Assembly: GCA_026982275.1 (NCBI GenBank)
Contig: JALSHK010000287.1
Span: 1-15,221 of the forward strand
DNA length: 15,221 bases
Direction: 5' to 3'
Source: Paracoccaceae bacterium
Lineage (GTDB): Bacteria > Pseudomonadota > Alphaproteobacteria > Rhodobacterales > Rhodobacteraceae
Below, one piece after another: positions 1-6,822 of this stretch. Within the stretch, counting starts at the first letter, position 1, and each line of letters begins with the position of its first letter. Both the position numbers and the translations under genes were made by a program. The notes under the pieces are model-generated. The model was not told the DNA's origin and ran no database searches. It saw nothing but the letters and a program-made list of their open reading frames with translations.

Positions 1-430
1 CCAGCATATCCAGGAAAAGCGCCTGCTGCTGGCCGTAATATTCCACATCGCAGGTGGCGAATTCGTGTGACCAGTCCAGCGAAAGCCCCAAAGCGGCAAA
101 CTGGGTTTTCATCTCGGCGATGTTTTTATAGGTCCATTTGCCGGGATGGGTGTTGTTTTTCATCGCCGCGTTTTCCGCGGGCATACCAAAGGCATCCCAG
201 CCCATCGGGTGAAACACGTTAAAACCCTTGGCAGCCTTATAGCGCGCCACGAGATCACCCATAGTATAGTTGCGCACATGCCCGATATGCAGCTTGCCCG
301 AGGGGTAGGGAAACATCTCCAGCACATAATATTTAGGCCGGCTTTCGTCGCGCTCGGCTTTGAAGACCTCGGATTCCTGCCATTTGGCTTGCCATTTCGG
401 CTCGGTAATATGGGCATTATAACGTGACAC
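1..430 (-). CDS. leuS: Leucyl-tRNA synthetase, N-terminal part (runs off the window edge)
   Basis: Charges tRNA-Leu with leucine in the cytoplasm (class I aminoacyl-tRNA synthetase). The visible part reads MSRYNAHITEPKWQ, then the class I signature PSGKLHIGH (HIGH at about residues 48-51) and HPMGWDAFGMPAENAA at about 74-89, a LeuS hallmark; the usual Leu in GLPAEN is Met here. Only about 143 of some 850 residues are present; the KMSKS, editing and anticodon domains lie beyond position 1. Start choice: GTG at 430 has a GGAG ribosome site (443-440) nine bases upstream and gives the MSRY-type N-terminus I recall for this group. An in-frame ATG at 451 adds seven residues but has no well-placed ribosome site, and an in-frame TAG at 457-455 blocks anything longer. 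The gene is divergent from the porin-like gene at 666. Identity is certain; the start is not. Confidence 0.95.
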   Translation of the reverse strand, partial: MSRYNAHITEPKWQAKWQESEVFKAERDESRPKYYVLEMFPYPSGKLHIGHVRNYTMGDLVARYKAAKGFNVFHPMGWDAFGMPAENAAMKNNTHPGKWTYKNIAEMKTQFAALGLSLDWSHEFATCDVEYYGQQQALFLDML

Positions 431-525
431 TGGCGGGATCTCCGTAAACATGGGCTATAGGGTTCGGTTTATCGGCTGCCTCCTTTACAAACAAGCCGGT
501 TTTGCAAACTATTCCGGCTGGTCTG

Positions 526-534
526 TGCTATATT
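526..534 (+). promoter_or_regulatory. Candidate extended -10 promoter of the porin-like gene
   Basis: TG-C-TATATT fits an extended -10 (TGnTATAAT). No convincing -35 lies 16-18 bp upstream; TTGCAA at 502-507 is 21 bp away. It would start RNA near 541 and leave a leader of about 125 nt. The 13-bp context (523-535) matches 11 of 13 positions of the element upstream of the second porin (1871-1883), at nearly the same distance from the ATG. Prediction by eye. Confidence 0.4.
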
Positions 535-665
535 TAACACGGCAAGCCGGTATTTCGGGCATGGCGCGCGATATTCTTGACCCGGTGCGAAAGGTCGTTC
601 AAAATCAATGCCGTTGGTCCAGCTCGAAGGCCGGAACGCGCGGCGTTGCGGGTAAGGTATGCAAA

Positions 666-1700
666 ATGCGGAAAGCTCTGATTGTGGCGGTGGCGCTGGG
701 TTTCTCGGGTGGGGCATATGCAGATTCCCATATGAGCTTCGAATTTCCGGTGGATTTCGAGTTCGGGCTGAACGATCTTGTCGAGAACGGATTATATATT
801 ACCGGTGACGCCGATATTATCGGAAGATTCCAGCTGGGCGACAATATCAGGCTGAAAGTTTCGCTTGATGGCGATATTCGCGGCTTTAACCAGGATCTGA
901 ACTGGGATAAATTTTTCACCTTCGAGCTTAGCTGGGGGGATGCGACCCTGTCTGCGGGCAATGTCGATTCTGCTGCAGAAGATTATTTCAACTCCGTGAC
1001 GGGAATGAACCTGAATAATTCGGCGGTTACGGGCGACGAAACCGGATTTTTCAAGCAAAGCGGCGAGTATGTCGTGCGCTTTGATGTGGATATCGGCGAT
1101 ATATCCCTTTCGATATCGGGGGATTCCCCGAGTTTCAGCATTGAGGGCCCTATCGAAAACCCGTCCATCGGGCTGTCCGGCTCGATCGGGGAGCTGGATT
1201 TCAACCTTGCCTTTGACGAGCTGGGCGATAAGGATGTAACAACCGTGATCGGGGCCGATATCGCCTTTGATATCGGAGATTTTGCTGTGGAAATGGCCTA
1301 TCAGCAAGATGGAGAAGGCGACACGGCTTTTGGTGTGGCGCTGGATGGATCCATTGGTCAGGTCGGGGTTGCGGCGTATTATTCGGTCAATTCCTCGAAT
1401 TGGGATGTATTTGGCGCATCGGCCAGTGCGAGGCTCGGCGAGGTCGATGCCGGAGTTTACTGGAGCGGATCCGCCAGCGGATATTCAAATGTCGGTATAG
1501 ATCTGAAGTTCGATATCGCCGAGAATGTCCGCTCCTATCTTGGCTATGACCAGGCGGACGGTTTTTATATCGGGGCGATAATGGAGGCGGGTGAGGATAT
1601 CCAGATCGGGCTTTCCGTAGCGCAAAACGCGAGTGATCAAAAGCACGGCCCCAAGGATTTCAAGGACGGGATGACCTTGTGGTTTTCGAGCAGCTTTTGA
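666..1700 (+). CDS. Exported acidic beta-barrel outer-membrane protein, porin-like
   Basis: Predicted 344-residue outer-membrane protein, probably a diffusion channel of the Gram-negative porin superfamily. The N-terminus MRKALIVAVALGFSGGAYA is a standard Sec signal peptide with cleavage before Asp20. The mature chain has alternating polar and hydrophobic strands separated by Gly/Asp/Asn/Ser turns, no cysteine, many Asp/Glu (repeated DIGD and FDI patterns), and ends in WFSSSF, the terminal-Phe signal used for barrel assembly by BamA. The reading frame stays open back to 450, but the signal peptide, an AAGG ribosome site at 654-657 and the predicted promoter at 526-534 all favour the ATG at 666. 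It diverges from leuS and shares strand and promoter style with the porin at 2020, yet its sequence is clearly different from that protein. Barrel class is well supported; the substrate is unknown and the exact family unverified. Confidence 0.75.
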   Translation: MRKALIVAVALGFSGGAYADSHMSFEFPVDFEFGLNDLVENGLYITGDADIIGRFQLGDNIRLKVSLDGDIRGFNQDLNWDKFFTFELSWGDATLSAGNVDSAAEDYFNSVTGMNLNNSAVTGDETGFFKQSGEYVVRFDVDIGDISLSISGDSPSFSIEGPIENPSIGLSGSIGELDFNLAFDELGDKDVTTVIGADIAFDIGDFAVEMAYQQDGEGDTAFGVALDGSIGQVGVAAYYSVNSSNWDVFGASASARLGEVDAGVYWSGSASGYSNVGIDLKFDIAENVRSYLGYDQADGFYIGAIMEAGEDIQIGLSVAQNASDQKHGPKDFKDGMTLWFSSSF

Positions 1701-2019
1701 TATTTCCGGCTCGGGCCCGGGCAATTTGCACTATTCGGAAGATACGGCAAGGCTTCCGCTGTGTTGTTCGAATCGGCCATGCAGGGCGCGAAACAGCTGC
1801 CGGCAGCTAGCGGCCATGATGAGCGGCAATTTGCCGAAATTCTGCACTATGGCAGGCTTGGTGGCGCAAACTGTGCTAAAATTGCAACGGGTTGAAAAAC
1901 AATAGTTTCCGTCTTGGTCACAAGCTTGACCCGATCCGGCAGATGCGTGAAGAAAGACTTACTCCTACTGGGCAATCCAGTTGAGGTTCTATGATTTTAA
2001 CACAAATGAGGGAATAACG
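1701..2019. other. 319-bp intergenic region with palindromes and porin leader
   Basis: No coding ORF is credible here. The first part has no rho-independent terminator for the upstream gene: the GC-rich palindrome near 1709-1722 lacks a T-run. A perfect 14-bp palindrome AGCTGCCGGCAGCT lies at 1795-1808 and a 13-bp one, CGGCAA-T-TTGCCG, at 1824-1836. GGCAATTTGC occurs twice (about 1720-1729 and 1825-1834). After the -10 element at 1877-1882 the probable leader holds two small hairpins: GGTCA/TGACC (1916-1920 with 1927-1931) and ACTGG/CCAGT (1967-1971 with 1977-1981). One GANTC site is at 1770-1774. The palindromes could be operators; no regulator is identified. Confidence 0.5.
1874..1882 (+). 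promoter_or_regulatory. Candidate extended -10 promoter of the porin gene
   Basis: TG-C-TAAAAT is an extended -10 close to consensus. No good -35 is at standard spacing (TTGGTG at 1858-1863 is only 13 bp away). Predicted start near 1889 gives a leader of about 130 nt, much like the leader predicted for the gene at 666. The palindromes at 1795-1836 lie just upstream, where an activator or repressor might bind. Confidence 0.4.
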
Positions 2020-3273
2020 ATGAAAAACGTTCTCTTCGCAACCACCGCACTGGTTGCTCTTGCCGGCGCCGCTTCCGCGCAGGTTACCGTTTCCGGTAAA
2101 ACCACTTTCGGCTATAACAACACCGCAATGGGTGGTCTGTATTCCGACGGTTCTTTCACGCTGAGAGGCGATGTTGATCTTGGCGACAACGTGACCGCAT
2201 ACATCACCTGGGGCGCTTCGTTCGAATTCAACAACGACGCAAACGACATTGCGGCTGTTGGCCTGTTCAACCCGAATGGCGGCACCGACGATGATGGCGT
2301 TAGCTGGAACGGATTCCCGACTGTGGGCATCGCTTACACCGGCAACAACATGAATGCGTCGCTGGAATATGGCCCGCTTGCAGTGGCTTCCGGCAAATAT
2401 TACAAAAGCCGCGCCGGCATGACCACCGGTCTTGAAAGCGCTTCCAAATCCGACACCGATATCCTCGCTGTTCTGGGCTTTGGCGATTTCTCCCTTGCAG
2501 TAGGCTGTAACGGCGTTGGCGACGGTGTATGCGACGGCCTGAACTATGGCTTGGGCGCAACCTTCGGTTCGATTACCCTCGGTGCCGGCTTTGACGATGC
2601 CAACAATGGTGCCCGCGCCATTGGTGTTAGCGCAGACGCTACCTTCGGTGCGCTGAGCGTTGGTGTATCTTACGCAACCGCAACCGGTATTATCGCTTCG
2701 GGCAAAACCGATGGTGATGATGCTGATTACTTCAACATCGTTACACCTACAGCAACTGTAAATGCTCTTGGCACATCGGTTTCCATCGGCCTTTCGGCTG
2801 CTTATGCCATTAGCGATGCATTCTCTGTTGATGCTTCCTTTGCCACCAATGCAGACACGGTAACCGCAGCTCGCGCCACTTCCTATGCGATTGGCGCTTC
2901 CTACACTGCTGGCGCTCTGACCGTTAAAGGCGCTTACGCTAACAAAGCGTCGCTCGGCTTCGCCAATACCGGTGTTGATGCAGACGGCGACGGCGTTTCG
3001 ACCACTATCGCTGCGGCACCTGGCTACACCCAGACCACCACCATTTCGGCTGATATTGTTTACGCTGTAAATGATGCGATGTCTGTTCTTGTTGGCGGCC
3101 AAAGCTCCGCTGCGACTGGCAACATCCCGTCCATAGCAGCGTTTAACTACTACGCTGGCGTGAAATACACTGTTAACGACAATGTATCGCTGACGGCTTC
3201 TTTCGCCACAGCTAAAAAGCTGGGCGGCGGCTTCCAGCCTGGCATGACCGCCAGCATTTCGGCTAGCTTCTAA
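2020..3273 (+). CDS. Outer-membrane porin, Rhodobacter/roseobacter type
   Basis: General diffusion porin of the outer membrane, 417 residues. MKNVLFATTALVALAGAASA is a signal peptide with an A-S-A site before Gln21; the mature chain begins QVTVSGKTTFGYNN, like alphaproteobacterial porins, and ends in SISASF with the terminal Phe needed for BamA-dependent insertion. Amphipathic strands alternate with Gly/Asn/Asp-rich loops throughout. Start: ATG 2020 has GAGGG at 2008-2012, seven bases upstream; the TTG at 1981 is not credible. Two unusual loop features stand out: Cys163 and Cys171, the only two I see, eight residues apart and able to form a disulfide; and DADGDG at 320-325, resembling a calcium-binding DxDxDG loop. 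Codons more often end in T than in neighbouring genes, which may reflect high expression. A strong terminator follows, so the gene is probably monocistronic. Pore selectivity cannot be read from the sequence. Confidence 0.9.
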   Translation: MKNVLFATTALVALAGAASAQVTVSGKTTFGYNNTAMGGLYSDGSFTLRGDVDLGDNVTAYITWGASFEFNNDANDIAAVGLFNPNGGTDDDGVSWNGFPTVGIAYTGNNMNASLEYGPLAVASGKYYKSRAGMTTGLESASKSDTDILAVLGFGDFSLAVGCNGVGDGVCDGLNYGLGATFGSITLGAGFDDANNGARAIGVSADATFGALSVGVSYATATGIIASGKTDGDDADYFNIVTPTATVNALGTSVSIGLSAAYAISDAFSVDASFATNADTVTAARATSYAIGASYTAGALTVKGAYANKASLGFANTGVDADGDGVSTTIAAAPGYTQTTTISADIVYAVNDAMSVLVGGQSSAATGNIPSIAAFNYYAGVKYTVNDNVSLTASFATAKKLGGGFQPGMTASISASF

Positions 3274-3298
3274 TCCATCCGGATTATAGGTATTATAG

Positions 3299-3328
3299 AA
3301 AGGGCGGGTCGCAAGGCTCGCCCTTTTT
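3299..3328 (+). terminator. Rho-independent terminator of the porin gene
   Basis: GGGCGGG (3302-3308) pairs with CTCGCCC (3317-3323) around an 8-nt loop, with one G-U pair; flanking AAA/TTT lengthens the stem and TTTTT follows at 3324-3328. A smaller hairpin, TAATCC-ATCC-GGATTA (3271-3286), starts at the porin stop codon itself and may protect the 3' end of the mRNA. Confidence 0.88.
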
Positions 3329-3384
3329 CTTTGGCTTGAAGGCAAAGCCACTAGCGGGTAGGTATTCAAAAAACGGAGACCGCT

Positions 3385-4041
3385 ATGCCCCTTGCCGATA
3401 TTCAGACCCGAATTGATGCTGCCTGCCATAAATCAGGCCGATCGGGCGCCACTGTGCAGCTTATTGCAGTATCCAAGGTTCAGCCCGAGGCCCGGGTCGA
3501 GGCGGTGTTGCAGGATGGCCATCGCGTATTTGGTGAAAACCGGGTGCAGGAAGCCATGGGAAAATGGCCCGGTTTCAAGGCGCGATTTGCGGGGGTGCAG
3601 CTACACCTGATCGGCCCTTTGCAAAGCAACAAGATAAAACCTGCGCTGGATTTGTTTGACGCCATCCACACGCTGGACCGCGAAAAACTCGCCCGCAAGC
3701 TGGCCACCGAAGTGCAGGCGCGCGGGGCTTCTCCCGAGCTGTTTGTGCAGGTCAATACCGGCGAAGAGCCGCAAAAGGCGGGTGTGCTGCCCGCTGATCT
3801 GGATGGCTTTATCAAGGCCTGCCTTGGATACGATCTGAAGATCGGCGGCTTGATGTGCATCCCGCCGGTTAGCGAAGAGCCAAGCCTGCATTTTGCCCTG
3901 CTGGCCAAAATGGCCAGGCGTAACGGGCTGACGGGCCTTTCCATGGGCATGAGCGGCGATTTTGAAAGCGCCATTGCACTTGGCGCCACCCATGTGCGGG
4001 TTGGGTCGGCAATTTTTGGCGAGCGCGTGAAGCCCGCCTAA
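3385..4041 (+). CDS. yggS: YggS/PLPBP-family pyridoxal-phosphate homeostasis protein
   Basis: Cytoplasmic single-domain PLP-binding protein, not known to be an enzyme; the family affects vitamin B6 and amino-acid/keto-acid balance. At 218 residues it has the usual length. Visible family motifs: AVSK with the PLP-binding Lys31, FGENRVQEA at 49-57, HLIGPLQSNK at 74-83, QVNTGEEPQKAG at 122-133, GLMCIPP at 155-161, SMGMSGDFESAI at 186-197, and RVGSAIFG at 205-212, which binds the phosphate. ATG 3385 has GGAG at 3375-3378, six bases upstream. It lies 56 bp after the porin terminator, so it probably has its own promoter; TTGAAG at 3336-3341 is a weak -35 candidate. Its stop overlaps the stop of the convergent gyrB, with no terminator visible between them. 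Confidence 0.95.
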   Translation: MPLADIQTRIDAACHKSGRSGATVQLIAVSKVQPEARVEAVLQDGHRVFGENRVQEAMGKWPGFKARFAGVQLHLIGPLQSNKIKPALDLFDAIHTLDREKLARKLATEVQARGASPELFVQVNTGEEPQKAGVLPADLDGFIKACLGYDLKIGGLMCIPPVSEEPSLHFALLAKMARRNGLTGLSMGMSGDFESAIALGATHVRVGSAIFGERVKPA

Positions 4042-6452
4042 AAATCCAGATTGGCCACGCTGAGCGCGTTTTCCTGAATGAATTCCCGGCGCGGCTCCAC
4101 CACATCTCCCATCAGCTTTGTGAAAATATCATCGGCCTCGGCTACATCATTCACCGTCACTTGCAGTAATGTGCGCGCTTCCGGGTCAAGTGTCGTTTCC
4201 CAGAGCTGCCCGGGATTCATTTCGCCAAGGCCTTTATAGCGCTGCATTGATAGCCCCTTTTCACCTTCGCGCATTACGGCTTCCAGCAGCTCCGAGGGCG
4301 CATTGATCACGGTTTCACGCTCTTTGCGCACCAGCTTGGCGGTGGTTTTATACACCTCTTGCAGGTTACCGGTGAGCCGCGCCAGCTTGCGGGATTCGGC
4401 ACTGCGTAGCGCATGGCCATCCAGCACCTGCACCTCTTCTACGCCGCGCAGCACGCGTGAAAGCCGCAACCCGCCATTCTGGGTGGGCCGCCCCTGCCAC
4501 CCGCGCTCGAACTCGGTGGAAACAAGGTCCAGCCGTGTGGCTACAGCATCCGCTGCGCCCTGGGTATTGCTATCAAGCACACCGTCAAGCAGCGCGCCGG
4601 CAATGGCGGTATGCTCCAGAATACGGCGGGAATAATTGGTCGGAAAGGCGTTCAGGATCGTGCGCGTCAGCCGCGCCTCCTCCACTACCCGCTTCAAATC
4701 CGCTCCCGCAATTTTGGAGCCATCTCCAAGCACAAGCGCTGTTTCATTCAAGCCCTGCTCGATAAGGTAATCCTCCAGCGCGCCTTCGTCTTTCAAGTAA
4801 ACCTCTGATTTACCGCGAGAAACCTTATAGAGCGGTGGTTGGGCGATATAAAGGTATCCACCCTCGATCAGCTCTGGCATCTGTCTGAAAAAGAAGGTGA
4901 GCAGCAAGGTGCGAATATGCGCGCCGTCCACATCCGCGTCGGTCATAATCACCACTTTATGATAGCGCAGCTTATCGATATTAAACTCGTCGCGCCCGAT
5001 TCCGGTGCCCAGCGCCGTGATAAGCGTGCCGATTTCCTGCGAACCAAGCATACGATCAAACCGTGCCCGCTCGACGTTGAGAATCTTGCCCTTCAGCGGC
5101 AAAACCGCCTGATTATGCCGTGAGCGCCCCTGCTTGGCAGAGCCGCCGGCCGAATCACCCTCCACGAGGAAAATCTCGGATTTAGAAGGGTCCTTTTCCT
5201 GACAATCCGCCAGCTTGCCGGGCAGGCTGGCGATATCCATTGCCGATTTGCGCCGGGTTAGCTCGCGGGCTTTACGGGCGGCATCCCGCGCCATTGCCGC
5301 CTCGATGATTTTGCTGACTATCACTTTGGCCTGCGCCGGATTTTCCTCGAACCATTCGCCGAGTTTTTCGTTCATCAGGCTTTCAACCGCTGGCCGCACT
5401 TCCGAGCTGACAAGCTTGTCTTTGGTCTGGCTTGAGAATTTCGGGTCCGGCACTTTAACGGACAATACTGCGGTAAGCCCTTCACGGGCATCATCGCCCG
5501 TAAAAGTGATTTTTTCCTTTTTGGCAATGCCCGATGATGCGGCATAGGCGTTAATCGTGCGGGTGAGCGCGCCGCGAAAGCCCGCGAGGTGTGCCCCGCC
5601 ATCGCGCTGCGGAATGTTGTTGGTAAAGGGCAGCACGTTTTCGTGGTAACTGTCATTCCACCACATAGCGACCTCGACTACAATTTCGTTGCTTTCTCCG
5701 ATGATATAGATCGGATCGTCAAAGGCGGGGGATTTCGAGCGATCAAGATAGCGGACAAACTCCTTTACGCCACCCTCATAGAGCATCTCCACTTCCAGCG
5801 GCTCGGCCGGGCGCTCATCGCGCAGGGTAATCCGCACACCTGAATTCAAAAACGCCAGCTCGCGCAGACGATGCTCCAGCGTGGTGAATTTGTAGTCGCG
5901 GTCGGTAAAAGTGCCGGTCGATGCCATGAAGCGCACTTCGGTGCCGGTTTTTGCGGTATCGCCGACCACTTCGAGATGTTTCACGGTAACCCCGTGCTCG
6001 AAGCGGGCCACATGCTCTTTACCATCGCGCCAGATGCGCAGATCCAGCCAATCGGAAAGCGCATTTACCACCGAAACGCCCACCCCGTGCAAACCGCCCG
6101 ATACCTTATAGGAATTGCTGTCAAACTTGCCGCCGGCGTGCAGCTCGGTCATGATCACCTCGGCAGCCGAAACGCCTTCTTCTTCATGGATGCCGACAGG
6201 GATACCCCGGCCATTATCCTTCACAGAAACGCTCTCGTCGGCATGGATAATCACGGTCACGGTATCGGCATGGCCAGCCAGCGCTTCGTCAATGCCGTTA
6301 TCCACCACCTCATAGACCATATGATGCAGCCCCGAGCCGTCATCCGTATCACCGATATACATGCCAGGGCGCTTGCGCACAGCCTCCAAGCCCTTGAGAA
6401 CCTTGATAGAATCAGCGCCGTATTCTTCGGGCTTCGGTGTGTCGTCAGACAT
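4038..6452 (-). CDS. gyrB: DNA gyrase subunit B
   Basis: ATPase subunit of DNA gyrase (type IIA topoisomerase), which with GyrA introduces negative supercoils. It has 804 residues, normal for the family. The N-terminal GHKL ATPase shows EVVDNGIDEA with catalytic Glu48 and Mg-binding Asn52, DNGRGIP with Asp79, GGLHGVGVSVVNALS, and QTKDKLVSSEV of the transducer. The Toprim domain has EGDSAGG at 431-437 and TDADVDGAH with acidic residues 505, 507 and 509; RYKGLGEMNPGQLW starts at 738. The frame is open to 6569, but ATG 6452 gives the family N-terminus (MSDDTPKPEEYGADSIKVLKGLEAVRKRP-type) and has AGGGGA about nine bases upstream. Unlike the common contiguous recF-gyrB arrangement, two plus-strand mini-ORFs separate it from recF, and it has its own predicted promoter. 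The end overlaps the convergent yggS by 4 bp. Confidence 0.98.
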   Translation of the reverse strand: MSDDTPKPEEYGADSIKVLKGLEAVRKRPGMYIGDTDDGSGLHHMVYEVVDNGIDEALAGHADTVTVIIHADESVSVKDNGRGIPVGIHEEEGVSAAEVIMTELHAGGKFDSNSYKVSGGLHGVGVSVVNALSDWLDLRIWRDGKEHVARFEHGVTVKHLEVVGDTAKTGTEVRFMASTGTFTDRDYKFTTLEHRLRELAFLNSGVRITLRDERPAEPLEVEMLYEGGVKEFVRYLDRSKSPAFDDPIYIIGESNEIVVEVAMWWNDSYHENVLPFTNNIPQRDGGAHLAGFRGALTRTINAYAASSGIAKKEKITFTGDDAREGLTAVLSVKVPDPKFSSQTKDKLVSSEVRPAVESLMNEKLGEWFEENPAQAKVIVSKIIEAAMARDAARKARELTRRKSAMDIASLPGKLADCQEKDPSKSEIFLVEGDSAGGSAKQGRSRHNQAVLPLKGKILNVERARFDRMLGSQEIGTLITALGTGIGRDEFNIDKLRYHKVVIMTDADVDGAHIRTLLLTFFFRQMPELIEGGYLYIAQPPLYKVSRGKSEVYLKDEGALEDYLIEQGLNETALVLGDGSKIAGADLKRVVEEARLTRTILNAFPTNYSRRILEHTAIAGALLDGVLDSNTQGAADAVATRLDLVSTEFERGWQGRPTQNGGLRLSRVLRGVEEVQVLDGHALRSAESRKLARLTGNLQEVYKTTAKLVRKERETVINAPSELLEAVMREGEKGLSMQRYKGLGEMNPGQLWETTLDPEARTLLQVTVNDVAEADDIFTKLMGDVVEPRREFIQENALSVANLDF

Positions 6453-6565
6453 CTGGTATATCCCCTGATTGTTACCCGCAATATATGAGAAATATGCAGG
6501 AATGTCACGGGCTTGCGGCAGAAATATACACAAAGTTCTGGTTCGGAATATGCAAAGCATCTCCG

Positions 6566-6582
6566 GCAAAATATTGTTTTGC
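6566..6582 (-). other. Perfect hairpin at the predicted 5' end of the gyrB mRNA
   Basis: GCAAAA and TTTTGC are perfect 6-bp arms around a 5-nt loop. In the gyrB orientation the hairpin begins one base after the predicted transcription start (about 6583). A hairpin at the extreme 5' end can slow mRNA decay; as DNA it would be a symmetric protein site. Function inferred only. Confidence 0.45.
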
Positions 6583-6589
6583 AGCGGGA

Positions 6590-6617
6590 ATTATAGAATG
6601 CTGGCCCAGATGTGCAA
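6590..6617 (-). promoter_or_regulatory. Predicted sigma-70-type promoter of gyrB
   Basis: On the minus strand TTGCAC (6617-6612) and a perfect TATAAT (6595-6590) are separated by 16 bp. The predicted start near 6583 leaves a leader of about 130 nt before the gyrB ATG. The -35 box lies only 22 bp from the start of the divergent mini-lipoprotein ORF, so the two transcription units may compete. Confidence 0.6.
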
Positions 6618-6638
6618 AAAGTGCTAAAACGGGGCATG

Positions 6639-6755
6639 ATGGAAAAAAGCTTCCTGACAAAAAAGAAAGGCACGCAAGTTCTGCGTGCGCTGTTTCTTGT
6701 CGGGGTGGTGTCGATCTTGTCCGGATGCCTCTATACGGTTTTGCCTGTGCTTTAG
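6639..6755 (+). CDS. Tiny lipoprotein precursor (38 residues)
   Basis: I do not recognise the family. The product begins MEKSFLTKKKGTQVLRALFL: a basic n-region (Lys8-Lys10, Arg16), then a hydrophobic stretch and a lipobox I-L-S-G-C with the acylated Cys at 30. Signal peptidase II would release a lipopeptide of nine residues, CLYTVLPVL. An ATG at 6636 is directly adjacent and in frame; 6639 is preferred because GGGG at 6631-6634 is then four bases away. GTGCTAAAA at 6621-6629 resembles the porin -10 elements and would give an almost leaderless mRNA. A second ORF of the same design follows 67 bp downstream. The lipobox with a clean stop argues for a real gene, but at this length chance cannot be excluded. 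Confidence 0.55.
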   Translation: MEKSFLTKKKGTQVLRALFLVGVVSILSGCLYTVLPVL

Positions 6756-6822
6756 GAAACTATATCATTCTGCTTTGAATTTTCGTATGGTAGCTCCATC
6801 TGCAAATGTAACGGAGCCAGAA

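Noticed and set aside
449..484. Perfect AGGAGG on the minus strand (484-479) upstream of leuS, possibly a leader peptide
   Set aside because: No ATG, GTG or TTG lies at a usable distance; only ATA follows, in a five-codon frame ending at TAG 457-455. It is too far from either leuS start. Probably chance, although it sits in a CGGCT/AGCCG hairpin loop.
1081..1285. Repeated GATATCG-like words in the first barrel gene
   Set aside because: They come from recurring Asp-Ile codons in the protein (DIGD/FDI) and are not spaced as a DNA repeat.
1918..3429. 503-codon minus-strand ORF opposite the porin
   Set aside because: It is an antisense shadow created by porin codon bias; low-complexity Ala/Gly/Cys composition, no motif and overlap with yggS.
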